Shown: positions 7,891-16,199 of the stretch, one piece after another
Layout of the letters: every line of letters begins with the position of its first letter
How positions within the stretch are numbered: position 1 is the stretch's first letter
NCBI GenBank assembly: GCA_964536215.1
Contig: CAZHWT010000003.1
Location: 1-64,000, forward strand
From: CAZHWT01 sp964536215
Lineage (GTDB): Bacteria; Patescibacteriota; CAZHWT01
Length of the DNA: 64,000 bases
Reading direction: 5' to 3'
Notes under the pieces: model-generated
Database searches by the model: none
Seen by the model: the letters and a program-made list of their open reading frames with translations, nothing else
What the model was told of the DNA's origin: nothing
Position numbers and translations under genes: made by a program

Positions 7891-9093
7891 TCAGGAAAGA
7901 GCGATTTTCTGACCGTGACTACACCCGCGAGGCGTATAGTGTACATGAATGTACTGCCTGACAATGTCTAGCTGGGCTTGTAGCGCCATAGCCTGAGGCG
8001 TGCTCGTGTCGCCTAGGTTAAGGCAGTCTTCTTGCGCTAGCTCAAATAAGCTCCACTGCTGCAGCTCCGGAATTTGGTCAAGCAGAGACTGGGACCATTG
8101 CTGCGGTGGCAGAAAGACTGGCTTGGGCGCATAGTAGATGGCATTGCGGCTCATGCTGACCAGTAGGTTTGGCAGACTCCAGCGACCAAGATGATAGCGA
8201 CCATCGCTAAAGTTGTTATTGGCCGTGGCCACAGCCAATACAGGTCGACCATCCAAGTGAGCGTGTTGAGTAATGCGCTCTGCCTGATGGTCCTGCTTTT
8301 GGAACAGCCCACGTCGCAGGTGGGGGCGACCCGCATCGCCAACAAAGATTTGGCGACTGACCCACTCAACATCCACAGTCCGCCCAAAGGAGCGGAGCAG
8401 CGTAGCTGGCATAGTGCCACCATTCTCGGAGGAGAAAATAATGGTGGTGGTCACCTGAAAGCCAGACGCGTCTTTGGCAATTTCGGCATAGCCAATCATC
8501 GGCATGTCGTCCAGCACATTAGCCGGATTTTTTAGCCGGATGATCGGGCTATGGGCAATAAACACCCCTATCGCCGAGTCACTGCTTGGTCTAGTTAGCC
8601 TAAGCCGCAACGAGTCCAATACCGGCAATGTTACCGATCGATCCTGGCTAATAGTGAAGTGATGTTGCCCAGAGGCAAACTCTCCCAACACGATAGCGCT
8701 ACTCACTCGCCTGTCTGATTGAATAGAGCGGATAAGAGGTAGTAGGTACGCGTAGCCATCTTCTGGCCGGACTATCAACGGGTTAATAAACGGCGCTGGT
8801 GCTGGCCCGGCCGATGCGGACAGATAGACGATGGACGCTTGGTCTAAGACGAAGACAATCTCTAACTTGTCGGTATCAGTTTGCTTGAGAGTGAAGGGAA
8901 TCGCTTCCTCAGTAGCTTGGCCTACCAGCGAGCTATACTCATCTTGGCTGATTTCGGCGTAACCGGTGAACAGGTTAGTATACTGGTGCCAATTAGTCTG
9001 CGTATTCAACGCAATCGTCATTGACTGAAAAAGCAGTAAAAAGGCGACCAGGACACACCGCCATGTCCGGCTTGGATTGGGCGCAGTATTCAC
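7891..9093 (-). CDS. Secreted or membrane-anchored protein of unknown function
   Basis: The 400-residue product starts at GTG 9093, which has a GGAAGGAGAG ribosome binding site 6-8 nt upstream. A basic N-terminus and one hydrophobic segment (CVLVAFLLLFQSMTIAL) act as a signal or anchor. The remainder is beta-rich with no recognised domain; two YAEI motifs (GYAEISQDE and GYAEIAKDA) about 170 residues apart suggest a duplicated module. The C-terminal part is helical and holds two cysteines (EDCLN and RGCSH), which might form a disulfide outside the cell. No LPXTG signal is present. Function unknown. Confidence 0.7.
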   Translation of the reverse strand: MNTAPNPSRTWRCVLVAFLLLFQSMTIALNTQTNWHQYTNLFTGYAEISQDEYSSLVGQATEEAIPFTLKQTDTDKLEIVFVLDQASIVYLSASAGPAPAPFINPLIVRPEDGYAYLLPLIRSIQSDRRVSSAIVLGEFASGQHHFTISQDRSVTLPVLDSLRLRLTRPSSDSAIGVFIAHSPIIRLKNPANVLDDMPMIGYAEIAKDASGFQVTTTIIFSSENGGTMPATLLRSFGRTVDVEWVSRQIFVGDAGRPHLRRGLFQKQDHQAERITQHAHLDGRPVLAVATANNNFSDGRYHLGRWSLPNLLVSMSRNAIYYAPKPVFLPPQQWSQSLLDQIPELQQWSLFELAQEDCLNLGDTSTPQAMALQAQLDIVRQYIHVHYTPRGCSHGQKIALS

Positions 9094-9187
9094 TTTTTTC
9101 TCTCCTTCCCAAGATGTCTTTCCGCGGTTAGCCGAATTATAGCACGCTTGAGAGCTATCGCACAGCCGATGATAGTAGCCTATAACA

Positions 9188-9216
9188 TTGCAAAATCGTC
9201 TTGTATGAAGTATACT
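9188..9216 (+). promoter_or_regulatory. Promoter of the gene at 9268
   Basis: TTGCAA at 9188-9193 and TATACT at 9211-9216 are separated by 17 nt, about 50 nt before the start codon. Confidence 0.6.
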
Positions 9217-9267
9217 TTTCCAATTGCAAGCATAGGGCTTTGCACTTCGTGTAGGACGGTGAGCAAA

Positions 9268-9897
9268 ATGGTCGTCGAATTTGAGTTTCCTGATTTTCAG
9301 GAGGCGTTGGATCGACAAGAAAGACAAATTAGAGATACGGAGGCAAAGGAGGCAGCCAATCAAGCGGAGGCGCAAGCGGCTCGCGATCGGCAGATGAAGG
9401 CGTGGTACTCCAGGCTGTCAGAAGAACTGGACCCTATCGTCGACCCTATTCTGCAAAGATTTATGGCTAGCCTAGGCCAAGCAACGCTAGGCGATCAAAG
9501 CTGGACGTCTGGCTACAAACGATGGGAGGCGATTCATTCTTCTGGAGCAGTTTTTCGCGTTACCGTCATGGCCTCGTATGACAACGATCGTGTCTGGCCA
9601 GCTTACAGACTCTTTAGGCTTCGGCGTAAAACAGCGCCAATACTGCTGGTTGAGGTGGAGCGTACCTCACCAAAAGAGGTTATTGCTTACCTGGCACATG
9701 CCAGCCTGCTTGGTTTGGAATTGTCTCAAAAGCTGCAACGCACGGTAGTCATGGCCGTTCCAGCGGATGCTGATGATCAGTATGCGCAACTGTTGCAGGC
9801 TAGCCCTTGGTCCAGCCAGGTGAGACTGCGACGGATGGGGAGACGGCGGCGGAGTGGCGAGGTTTATGCCATTTTTAACCAACAGTTTGCTGGCTAG
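9268..9897 (+). CDS. Unrecognised soluble protein, paralogue of the gene at 11441
   Basis: The 209-residue protein opens with a long charged helix rich in Glu, Gln and Ala (residues ~10-45), likely a coiled coil. A compact domain follows that is shared with 11441. The shared blocks, in order, are DPI-x-x-PIL near 57, VTVMAS, VWPAYRLFRLRR, APILLVEVE, ASLLGLELSQ, VVMAVP and a C-terminal EVYAIFNQQF. The C-terminal region is strongly basic (RRMGRRRRSG). ATG 9268 was chosen because it follows AGGACGGTGAG; further upstream starts lie inside the promoter. It has its own promoter and terminator. Function unknown; no catalytic motif was seen. Confidence 0.8.
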   Translation: MVVEFEFPDFQEALDRQERQIRDTEAKEAANQAEAQAARDRQMKAWYSRLSEELDPIVDPILQRFMASLGQATLGDQSWTSGYKRWEAIHSSGAVFRVTVMASYDNDRVWPAYRLFRLRRKTAPILLVEVERTSPKEVIAYLAHASLLGLELSQKLQRTVVMAVPADADDQYAQLLQASPWSSQVRLRRMGRRRRSGEVYAIFNQQFAG

Positions 9898-9915
9898 TTC
9901 CGCTAATTCTTTACC

Positions 9916-9947
9916 AAGGTGTCGAGTATTCGACACCTTTTCTTTTT
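9916..9947 (+). terminator. Intrinsic terminator
   Basis: AAGGTGTCGA pairs with TCGACACCTT across a tiny loop, followed by TTCTTTTT. It lies about 20 nt after the stop at 9897. Confidence 0.9.
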
Positions 9948-10034
9948 GCACGTAGTGGCATATCTGGTTGAACTATTTTAGATAATATCTAATATCTTTT
10001 AAGCCCATAACTTTAATATTGCCGTCACATGCTA

Positions 10035-10040
10035 TATAAT
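10035..10040 (+). promoter_or_regulatory. -10 box of the gene at 10097
   Basis: A consensus TATAAT stands 56 nt before the start codon. The -35 box is weak (CTTTAA near 10012). Confidence 0.5.
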
Positions 10041-10096
10041 CCGGCGGATTGGTGCAGGTGGTGCACCTACGGAGACAACCGGAAGGAGTGTGGCAG

Positions 10097-11284
10097 ATGG
10101 ATACATCGGCACAGAGACATTTGGGAGCTGGCATTCAGGCACTATTACAAAACAGGGTCGCCTGGAGCGATGTTGGAATTGGTGGTATTTTGACTATTAC
10201 GGCAGAAGATGCCAGGTATGGCGAGCAAAGGCAGGTCCGTATTCAGGTGGTGGCATGGACGACTGTCGATACCGAATTGATGCCCGTTTGCGCTATTCTC
10301 AGCCCCGACTTTCACTTTCACGACCCTTTCGGAAAACTGGCCGATCCAATACCATCTGGAACATTGTGTATGGGTGGCTACGGAGCGACTCTTTTACCCC
10401 GGCCACGGCTGAGCATGATAAATCTTGGTGGCCCGGATGTTGGACGGGATTTGCTGTTGGAGAATATTGGCGATACTGAACAGTCTGTGGTGGTGCATGC
10501 CATCTCGAGTTTGTCAGTGGAACCGCCTCCGTCTGAGTTTACGCCGCCCTGCGGCGTAACTGCGTACACACAACGCCTGGCTCAGTCGCAACAAGAGCCA
10601 ACCGAGGCAGATCTTGCCGCCGAGCAAACCGAGTTTGAGGAACAGCTCTTGCAGATCCTTACCCAGACTGGCCAAGAGTTGCCCGACTGGCTGATGTCAG
10701 CTTTGGCTACCTGTCATCGCTATGGGGCGGCTACGATTGCTAGCTTGCTGGATCGAGCTAACCAAAGCGGACAGTTCACTGAGGCACTTGGCTTGGTCAG
10801 ACATGGATTTAAAGAGCAGTGGGGCTACCAGATTCCTGAGATGCGGGCTCACCCAGCCATGGGGTCCAATTCAGTCTACCTGAGTAGATTGTACACTGCG
10901 CTTGGTATATCCAGCTCAAACGGTTTGGGCCCAGCCGACAGCTCGGCTATGACTCATCCAGTCGCCTTAGCTTTGCGGCAACTGTTGACGAGCAAGGTGC
11001 CGACATCCTGGCAACAGCCACAGTCTATCCAGCTGGATTCGGTGCCAACTGGTACGCAAATCCTGATGGAGATGAGCAGCGGTAACCGTCATGCCCTAGT
11101 GGTGGACGATCCAGTCCAGGGCATTGTGTCCCTGGCCATGCTGCGGATACCAGAGGGATTACCTACGAATGGCCTTATGCCTGGTATGAGGTCGAGCGAC
11201 CTAAAGATTGGCAAGCAGCAGCGGACTGATTTATTCGTCAGCTCACGCATTGACAAGCTATATCTGGCCCTACCGGCCACATAG
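10097..11284 (+). CDS. Large soluble hypothetical protein
   Basis: The 395-residue product starts at ATG 10097, 7 nt after GGAAGGAG. The N-terminal half looks beta-rich (GIGGILTITAEDARYG, QVRIQVVAW), and a conserved-looking LSPDFHFHDPFGKLADP segment carries two histidines and several aspartates. A long acidic stretch at ~190-215 (EPTEADLAAEQTEFEEQ) separates it from a mainly helical C-terminal half. There is no signal peptide or membrane segment. No family is recognised, so no role is proposed. It is flanked by the two paralogues at 9268 and 11441, each a separate transcription unit on the same strand, which hints at a shared process. Confidence 0.75.
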   Translation: MDTSAQRHLGAGIQALLQNRVAWSDVGIGGILTITAEDARYGEQRQVRIQVVAWTTVDTELMPVCAILSPDFHFHDPFGKLADPIPSGTLCMGGYGATLLPRPRLSMINLGGPDVGRDLLLENIGDTEQSVVVHAISSLSVEPPPSEFTPPCGVTAYTQRLAQSQQEPTEADLAAEQTEFEEQLLQILTQTGQELPDWLMSALATCHRYGAATIASLLDRANQSGQFTEALGLVRHGFKEQWGYQIPEMRAHPAMGSNSVYLSRLYTALGISSSNGLGPADSSAMTHPVALALRQLLTSKVPTSWQQPQSIQLDSVPTGTQILMEMSSGNRHALVVDDPVQGIVSLAMLRIPEGLPTNGLMPGMRSSDLKIGKQQRTDLFVSSRIDKLYLALPAT

Positions 11285-11294
11285 CTTACAACTC

Positions 11295-11334
11295 ATCGCC
11301 CGTTTCTGACTAAAGAAACGGGCGATACTTTTTG
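11295..11334 (+). terminator. Intrinsic terminator
   Basis: ATCGCCCGTTTCT pairs with AGAAACGGGCGAT (13 bp) and is followed by ACTTTTTGG, 10 nt after the stop at 11284. Confidence 0.9.
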
Positions 11335-11367
11335 GCCAGACTTTAACAGACTAGGCAATTCTATAGC

Positions 11368-11396
11368 TTTACTTCCTTACTGATACGAGCTATACT
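11368..11396 (+). promoter_or_regulatory. Promoter of the gene at 11441
   Basis: TTTACT and TATACT (11391-11396) are 17 nt apart. The transcript leader would be about 40 nt. Confidence 0.6.
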
Positions 11397-11440
11397 TTGC
11401 AGAATTCGAAAGTTGGGTAGCACAGTAAGGAGAGACAAAG

Positions 11441-12055
11441 ATGACAGAATCCCACTCGTTCCCACGCTTTACGGAAACGCTCGAACGGCATAAAAGCCGG
11501 GCTGGTGGCATAGACTATCTCGAAATGGCTCGAGAATTAGCTGTGAAGGATAAAAGGCAAGTCTGGCAGAATGAGATGCTGCAACGGTATGAGCCTTTAG
11601 TGTCACCAATACTGTCACAGTTTGCGGCCAGCCTTGGTAAGTACCAAATACGAATTAAGCCGTGGCAGTTGGGTTATCTTGGCTGGGAGATACACTCTTT
11701 CCCGGTAGTTGTGACGGTGACAGTCATGGCCTCACTCAATAATAAGGGCGTTTGGCCAGCTCTCAAGCTACGTGAACTCAGACGCGCAAAAGCACCTTTG
11801 CTGTTGGTTGAACTGACCGGACATGACTTCCTTTCTGAACCCGAGAGGTTGGCTTATCTGGAGCAAGCCAGCTGGATGTGTCTAGAGCTATCCCAGACTA
11901 TGGTTCAACCGGTCGTCATGAGACTGTCTAAAGGAGATTGCGATAGTTATACCCATTTACTTCAGGAGCTTCGGTTGCTTAGCAGTCAAGTGAAGCTAAA
12001 TACTCGTTGGTATAGCAGCGAATCCTACGCCATTTTCAGCTATTGGCTAGGCTAA
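11441..12055 (+). CDS. Unrecognised soluble protein, paralogue of the gene at 9268
   Basis: The 204-residue protein starts at ATG 11441, 8 nt after AAGGAGAG. After a charged helical N-terminus it matches the 9268 product through blocks PLVSPILSQF, VTVTVMASLNN, VWPALKLRELRR, APLLLVEL, CLELSQTM, VVMRL and ESYAIFSYWL. The shared order and spacing show common descent by duplication, while the N-termini differ. There is no signal peptide or membrane segment. It is a single-gene unit with its own promoter and terminator. Function unknown. Confidence 0.8.
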   Translation: MTESHSFPRFTETLERHKSRAGGIDYLEMARELAVKDKRQVWQNEMLQRYEPLVSPILSQFAASLGKYQIRIKPWQLGYLGWEIHSFPVVVTVTVMASLNNKGVWPALKLRELRRAKAPLLLVELTGHDFLSEPERLAYLEQASWMCLELSQTMVQPVVMRLSKGDCDSYTHLLQELRLLSSQVKLNTRWYSSESYAIFSYWLG

Positions 12056-12069
12056 AGCTTTTTCACCAT

Positions 12070-12104
12070 GGGCGTCGAGCAATCGGCGCCCTTATTTTTT
12101 ATTT
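12070..12104 (+). terminator. Intrinsic terminator
   Basis: GGGCGTCGA and TCGGCGCCC form a stem with one mismatch and a 4-nt loop, followed by TTATTTTTTATTT. It lies 15 nt after the stop at 12055. Confidence 0.85.
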
Positions 12105-12131
12105 ATCCAATTCAAGCTATGAGCACATAGT

Positions 12132-12161
12132 TTGACATTCTATCCTATAGCAATGTATACT
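12132..12161 (+). promoter_or_regulatory. Near-consensus promoter of the gene at 12207
   Basis: TTGACA at 12132-12137 and TATACT at 12156-12161 are 18 nt apart. This is the closest match to a vegetative sigma-70 promoter among the plus-strand units nearby. Confidence 0.75.
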
Positions 12162-12206
12162 CCGGTGGCTCACAATTTGGTGAGTAAGGCAACTGGAGAG
12201 GATAAA

Positions 12207-12677
12207 ATGAATAGAGACAGTTTCCGGACTGAGGCAACGCAGCCACGGCACAAAATTCTGCGAATACCAATTTTGGTACCAATTCTGCTCCTATTGAGCT
12301 TGGTAGTATGGTATTTCTACAACATTTTTATTGTGCCAGCTCCAGTTACGACGACCGCCGAACTGCATAATGAGGTGACTATCCAGTACATGGCCAACCA
12401 CTGCCTAACCCCGACGGTGTGCGGACCGGATTTTCTGGAGAAGTATGCCTATGGCGCCCCTATATCTCGAGGCGGGCTCAGCGCTCAGAACGTTCAGACG
12501 GTCAGTTTCGTGATCAATGTGCCAGAAGATGGCCAGTGCCCTAGTTGGCAGTTGCCCAAGAATGTGACTGCCAAATTTACTGACGCTTCGGGTAATGCCA
12601 GGGAACAGAATGGCTCGACCGATTTGCCCGTCATTACCAGCTGTGATCCAGTATTTTCTTATACTGGTAGCGGCTAA
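12207..12677 (+). CDS. Membrane-anchored extracellular protein of unknown function
   Basis: The 156-residue protein has a basic N-terminus and one membrane segment (~23-42, including LVPILLLLSLVVWYFYNIFIV), so most of it should lie outside the cell. The outer part has four cysteines (NHCLTPTVCG, GQCPS, TSCDP), suited to two disulfide bonds. ATG 12207 follows GGAGAGGA by 4-8 nt. It has a near-consensus promoter and a strong terminator, so it may be well expressed. The family is not recognised. Confidence 0.75.
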   Translation: MNRDSFRTEATQPRHKILRIPILVPILLLLSLVVWYFYNIFIVPAPVTTTAELHNEVTIQYMANHCLTPTVCGPDFLEKYAYGAPISRGGLSAQNVQTVSFVINVPEDGQCPSWQLPKNVTAKFTDASGNAREQNGSTDLPVITSCDPVFSYTGSG

Positions 12678-12696
12678 ACACTAACTGCCAATTTTT

Positions 12697-12731
12697 TAGC
12701 CCGATGACTCGTTATCGGGCTTTCTTTTTTA
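12697..12731 (+). terminator. Intrinsic terminator
   Basis: AGCCCGAT and ATCGGGCT pair across an 8-nt loop, followed by TTCTTTTTT, 20 nt after the stop at 12677. Confidence 0.9.
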
Positions 12732-12751
12732 CCTATTACTTTATTGTTGAT

Positions 12752-12790
12752 TAGAAAATAAGAATGCCGTGGATACAGGAGTATCCACGG
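12752..12790 (-). terminator. Intrinsic terminator of the gene at 12816
   Basis: GCCGTGGATA and TATCCACGGC pair across a 6-nt loop. On the minus strand the stem is followed by ATTCTTATTTTC. It lies about 25 nt after the minus-strand stop. Confidence 0.85.
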
Positions 12791-12815
12791 CGGTTGAACG
12801 CTGCATGACTGCAGC

Positions 12816-14147
12816 TTAGATCTTGGCGCTAAACGGTTTGCATATCCTGGCTTTGACCTCCTGATAGCGCAATCGCAAAGTCGGTGGCTGAGGAGATTGA
12901 AGTGAGCTGGTGATCGACTGGTACTCATAATCAGGACGATAATCTATCGATCCCAACTCAGGAGATCCAGGTTCACTTTCATCCAAGGCCAGCCTTAGCC
13001 CCGCCAACCCGACCATGATGATCACTAGTGCAAACCAAATGGTAGCGGGAAGCAGCAGGGCCATCTGAACCGGTACGATCCAAAGGAGCGCGAAGCTGAT
13101 CGCCATGACGGCCAGAATTGCCGGCGGATTGACGACAAAGCTAAGCTGATGGCGACGCACGTATGAGGTTCTTGTCCCGCCAAAGAGCGCAGTGTCTTGA
13201 ACTTCCTTATACCACCAGCGAGATGGATGGCTATCCTGCCAGATATCCACTGGAGTAGTAAGGCTATTCGGCCTAAGGCAGCTGTAGTCTATACCCCTCC
13301 GCCCGGCAATGAGCGCGACAGCCACAGTGGCTATTGTTACGAAAAAGGCAATTGCCATTAGCAGCAACATTCCAGCCATAAAAACCGGGGCTACAATAGC
13401 AGACAGGATGGCCCTGCGGCGCAGATCACAATTGTCACGGGCAGGCTTTTCGGTAATAAAATAGCCGAGCATTTCTGTTATCCGCCAGCTGGTGGCAAAC
13501 ATTTGCTCTGGCACTTCTACCGTCATGCTAGCGTAGCCCAACTGATGAGCCTCTCTGACAATCGGCCCGCGGTCAAAGATATTGTCGGCAAGCGTAGTCA
13601 CAAATTCCTCGTTACTCAAGACGTCTGCCAGCCGATCCTCGACAGACGACAGTTGGTCAGCTAACTTTAGATATTCTATCTGTTGGTCACGACTCAGCTC
13701 TTCTCCCTGCTGCTCGAATGGTAGCATTTTTAGTCTCAGCCGAGCTACCTGCGATCGTAGTCCGGCCACGCTCGGACGTTCTGCTACCAGAACCTCTTGA
13801 ACATATGACGGATGGTGATATTCCGGCAACAAGACCCGTTTGGCTGAGAGGTCTTGAGGATCATCGCTCCAGACAATAGTGGCGTGAATGGTATTCTTGC
13901 CCGATTGTCTCAATGTCAGGTACGATGTGCCCCACTTCAGGGGTAAGACTAATCGTTGGCGCTGACTGCCGTTCTGCTCAACCACGAGTAAGAGGTGAGC
14001 ATCGATGGCACCGGCTTCGGCCAAATGTTGAATTGCTGCCGGAGTCGGGCCCCAGACCAGCTTGAGGCTTGGTTCGACTTGCCCCTCCAGATCGACGATG
14101 GCATCCAAACGGAGCATGTCGTCGCCGTACTTAAATTGTTGCTGCAT
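12816..14147 (-). CDS. Membrane protein with cytosolic N-terminal and coiled-coil regions
   Basis: The 443-residue protein starts at ATG 14147, 7 nt after AAGGAGAG. The first ~110 residues are beta-rich (LRLDAIVDLEGQVEPSLKLV). Residues ~125-180 form a charged helical region that could be a coiled coil (GLRSQVARLRLKMLPFEQQG). Two pairs of membrane segments follow: near 250-285 (AILSAIVAPVFMAGMLLLMA) and near 345-390 (PPAILAVMAISFALLWIVP). The C-terminal ~50 residues are polar. No family is recognised. It is a single-gene unit. A perfect palindrome TCACTATAGTGA at 14187-14198, upstream of its start, might be an operator. Confidence 0.7.
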   Translation of the reverse strand: MQQQFKYGDDMLRLDAIVDLEGQVEPSLKLVWGPTPAAIQHLAEAGAIDAHLLLVVEQNGSQRQRLVLPLKWGTSYLTLRQSGKNTIHATIVWSDDPQDLSAKRVLLPEYHHPSYVQEVLVAERPSVAGLRSQVARLRLKMLPFEQQGEELSRDQQIEYLKLADQLSSVEDRLADVLSNEEFVTTLADNIFDRGPIVREAHQLGYASMTVEVPEQMFATSWRITEMLGYFITEKPARDNCDLRRRAILSAIVAPVFMAGMLLLMAIAFFVTIATVAVALIAGRRGIDYSCLRPNSLTTPVDIWQDSHPSRWWYKEVQDTALFGGTRTSYVRRHQLSFVVNPPAILAVMAISFALLWIVPVQMALLLPATIWFALVIIMVGLAGLRLALDESEPGSPELGSIDYRPDYEYQSITSSLQSPQPPTLRLRYQEVKARICKPFSAKI

Positions 14148-14186
14148 TCTTACTCTCCTTGTCTGAATGCATTACGAGCCATACTA

Positions 14187-14198
14187 TCACTATAGTGA
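14187..14198. promoter_or_regulatory. Palindrome TCACTATAGTGA between divergent genes
   Basis: A perfect 12-bp palindrome lies 40 nt upstream of the minus-strand gene at 14147 and 160 nt upstream of the plus-strand gene at 14362. A partly matching GCTCACTATAGC follows at about 14211. It may be a regulator binding site; this is inferred from position and symmetry only. Confidence 0.3.
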
Positions 14199-14312
14199 AG
14201 CAATAGTGCTGCTCACTATAGCATTAAACAGCCGCGCAAGCAAGCAGTTTAATCTTGGATTGGGCGCATGGTAATTATGAAATATAGGCTATATGCCATA
14301 GCTTGTTGATGT

Positions 14313-14318
14313 ATAATT
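14313..14318 (+). promoter_or_regulatory. -10 box of the gene at 14362
   Basis: A consensus TATAAT stands 43 nt before the start codon. No good -35 box was found. Confidence 0.5.
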
Positions 14319-14361
14319 ATGGCAGTTTTTAGAGAGCGATCTAGGTCAAAAGGAGAGACAC

Positions 14362-15153
14362 ATGTACGGCGTAGCGATTTCTGGGGTTGGTTCCCGCGAG
14401 CAGGTCGAAGCCTTACTGGAGCAGGTTGTGCAATACCAACCTCCGGGATGCCTGACGACGCTGGGCTGGTCGACGACTCATGGTCGGTCGTCCGATAATA
14501 GCTTGGATAGACGATATGGCCTGCTTCGCTATTTTTACCAGGGTAAGGAGATGATGGTGCGGTGCGCCGGAGTAGAGTACCTGGCCCATTTGTTCGTGCG
14601 GCCGCACAATTATTCCGCCACCCTGATTAAGCAGATAGACGACACCTATCGGGTAGCCGGAGATTGCCTGTCGGGAGTTCAATTGAATTTTCCCAAAGGC
14701 AACCTTGATCTACTGCCAGAGGACGTGGTGGAGATTAGCCAGCGTCACCCAGGCAAACACCTTGTCTTGCCGCTAGGTCGGAGCATCATGCGACGGCTAC
14801 TAGCTAACGATTCGGATACCACTGAGGCGCTCTTGGGTTTGACCCAGCCGGGGGTAGGGGTTGACACGCTGCTGCTTGATAATGGCCGAGGGATTGGCGA
14901 TGGCCTATCAATTGAGGAGCTGACTAGTTGCCTGAGATTGCTGCAAAGCTGGCATGTTCAGGTCAGAGTAGCTGGCCGAATTTCGCCAACCAATCTCAGC
15001 GTACCGCGGGCGATTATGCAGCGTGCGCCAGCATTACCGTTTAGCTGGGAGGCCGAATCTGCTTTGCGGGACCAGCATGACAATCTGGATCTAGCCAAAG
15101 CTTGCCATTACCTGCGGCAGTCTTATGGTCTAATGCGAGAGCGACCAATCTAA
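14362..15153 (+). CDS. TIM-barrel-like protein resembling phosphoribosylanthranilate isomerase
   Basis: The 263-residue soluble protein starts at ATG 14362, 6-7 nt after AAAGGAGAG. The C-terminal half has a TrpF-like run of strands: VDTLLLDNGRGIGDG, then VQVRVAGRISPTNLSVPRAI. These resemble the DSG-x-x-GG-T-G and AGGL-x-x-N blocks of phosphoribosylanthranilate isomerase. However, the glycine-rich phosphate site and the catalytic Cys and Asp of TrpF are not clearly conserved, and no tryptophan genes are near. It may be a TIM-barrel protein with another role. It is a single-gene unit with its own terminator. Confidence 0.55.
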   Translation: MYGVAISGVGSREQVEALLEQVVQYQPPGCLTTLGWSTTHGRSSDNSLDRRYGLLRYFYQGKEMMVRCAGVEYLAHLFVRPHNYSATLIKQIDDTYRVAGDCLSGVQLNFPKGNLDLLPEDVVEISQRHPGKHLVLPLGRSIMRRLLANDSDTTEALLGLTQPGVGVDTLLLDNGRGIGDGLSIEELTSCLRLLQSWHVQVRVAGRISPTNLSVPRAIMQRAPALPFSWEAESALRDQHDNLDLAKACHYLRQSYGLMRERPI

Positions 15154-15158
15154 CTCTC

Positions 15159-15195
15159 TTGGCGGCTGGGTTTTCCTAGCCGCCAATTTATATAT
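15159..15195 (+). terminator. Intrinsic terminator
   Basis: TTGGCGGCT and AGCCGCCAA pair across a 10-nt loop, followed by TTTATAT, 6 nt after the stop at 15153. Confidence 0.8.
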
Positions 15196-15259
15196 GAAGA
15201 CTGCATAGTCGGACGCATATAGCACTCGGACATGGGGATGCTGAGTTGGCTTATTTCTC

Positions 15260-15288
15260 TTGTTTACAGGCAAGCACACTGATATGAT
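15260..15288 (+). promoter_or_regulatory. Promoter of the gene at 15312
   Basis: TTGTTT at 15260-15265 and TATGAT at 15283-15288 are 17 nt apart, giving a short leader that contains the AAGGAG ribosome binding site. Confidence 0.55.
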
Positions 15289-15311
15289 TAGGTTATAACC
15301 AAGGAGCTACT

Positions 15312-15959
15312 ATGATCCGGCTACCAATACCGAATAGCGATGAGGGGGAGTGGGGGACTATTTTAAATGCTTATTTGAGCGTGGCTCATACTGAAACGGG
15401 CGAGCTGAAGTCGGCTGGGTTAATTGATGGGGCTCAACAAAAGTCAGAAAAAGGGCAGGCCAATGGCTATGCTTCTCTTAATGCCGACGGTCTAGTACCG
15501 GTGTCGCAATTACCAACACCGGCGGTAGCCAGTGGGATTGGAGATTATTTTGGCGTTATTTTTAATGATGAGGTGCCGCCCGACACTGGGACCATGCTCA
15601 GCTGGGACAGCGAGACGGTTCACCGGGGAACTAGTGTTTCCTGGACTAGCGGCCCGCCGGTTGTGGCCGAAGTAGATGGTGTCTACGCCATTAGCTTAAC
15701 GGTCAACTGGCAAGATCAGGTGTTGGGCGAAGACAATAATGGGTTTCGCTCCGCCTACATTGTGGCCGGGTGCGGTTTTACCACTAACGACCAACGATTT
15801 GTGGTGGCGCAAGATCCCGCAGGCGATACGATTCAATCTCTCCATTTTACTGTTTTCTTGCAGGCTGGTACCGGGATCGGGGCCACTCTGAGCTACAACA
15901 ATACGACGGATACCACATTGACGGTAGCCGCTAAAATGCTGGTAACCAGAGTAGCATAA
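15312..15959 (+). CDS. C1q/TNF-like jelly-roll protein
   Basis: The 215-residue protein starts at ATG 15312 after AAGGAG. The N-terminus has the pattern P-x-SDEGEWGT-I-LNAYL, a short module found at the head of phage-tail-like and surface proteins. A linker with SLNADGLVPVSQLP, also typical of tail-fibre-like proteins, follows. The C-terminal ~130 residues are beta-rich and end in strands such as AVDGVYAISLTVNW-like and GIGATLSYNNTT, consistent with a C1q/TNF-like jelly roll. No signal peptide is visible, so the route out of the cell, if any, is unclear. A receptor-binding or structural surface role is inference. Confidence 0.65.
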   Translation: MIRLPIPNSDEGEWGTILNAYLSVAHTETGELKSAGLIDGAQQKSEKGQANGYASLNADGLVPVSQLPTPAVASGIGDYFGVIFNDEVPPDTGTMLSWDSETVHRGTSVSWTSGPPVVAEVDGVYAISLTVNWQDQVLGEDNNGFRSAYIVAGCGFTTNDQRFVVAQDPAGDTIQSLHFTVFLQAGTGIGATLSYNNTTDTTLTVAAKMLVTRVA

Positions 15960-16136
15960 GCGGGTAGCGGATTGCGGGTAGGCGATTTTAGCGCGGGGGT
16001 ATCGCATAAATGAATGCCATTTTAAGCCTACCGTTTTCCCAGCATAGTTTTACTATTAGACATTAATTGAAGACAGAAGATACTCGCCTGACCAGAAATG
16101 ACAGCATAGGGAGCATTTTGTAATTGAGACCGGTTC

Positions 16137-16180
16137 GTACTTATACGTGTACGTACATATGTACGTACACGTATAAGTAC
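16137..16180. repeat. Perfect 44-bp palindrome built from GTAC/ACGT steps
   Basis: The two arms are exact reverse complements with the centre between 16158 and 16159, and no loop. The arms read GTACTTATACGTGTACGTAC plus AT. It lies 20 nt beyond the minus-strand protease stop at 16200. A related palindrome sits in the same position after the gene at 50927. It may end or protect the transcript, or extrude as a cruciform. There is no T run. Confidence 0.85.
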
Positions 16181-16199
16181 TTATTTTATCGTCTTATTC

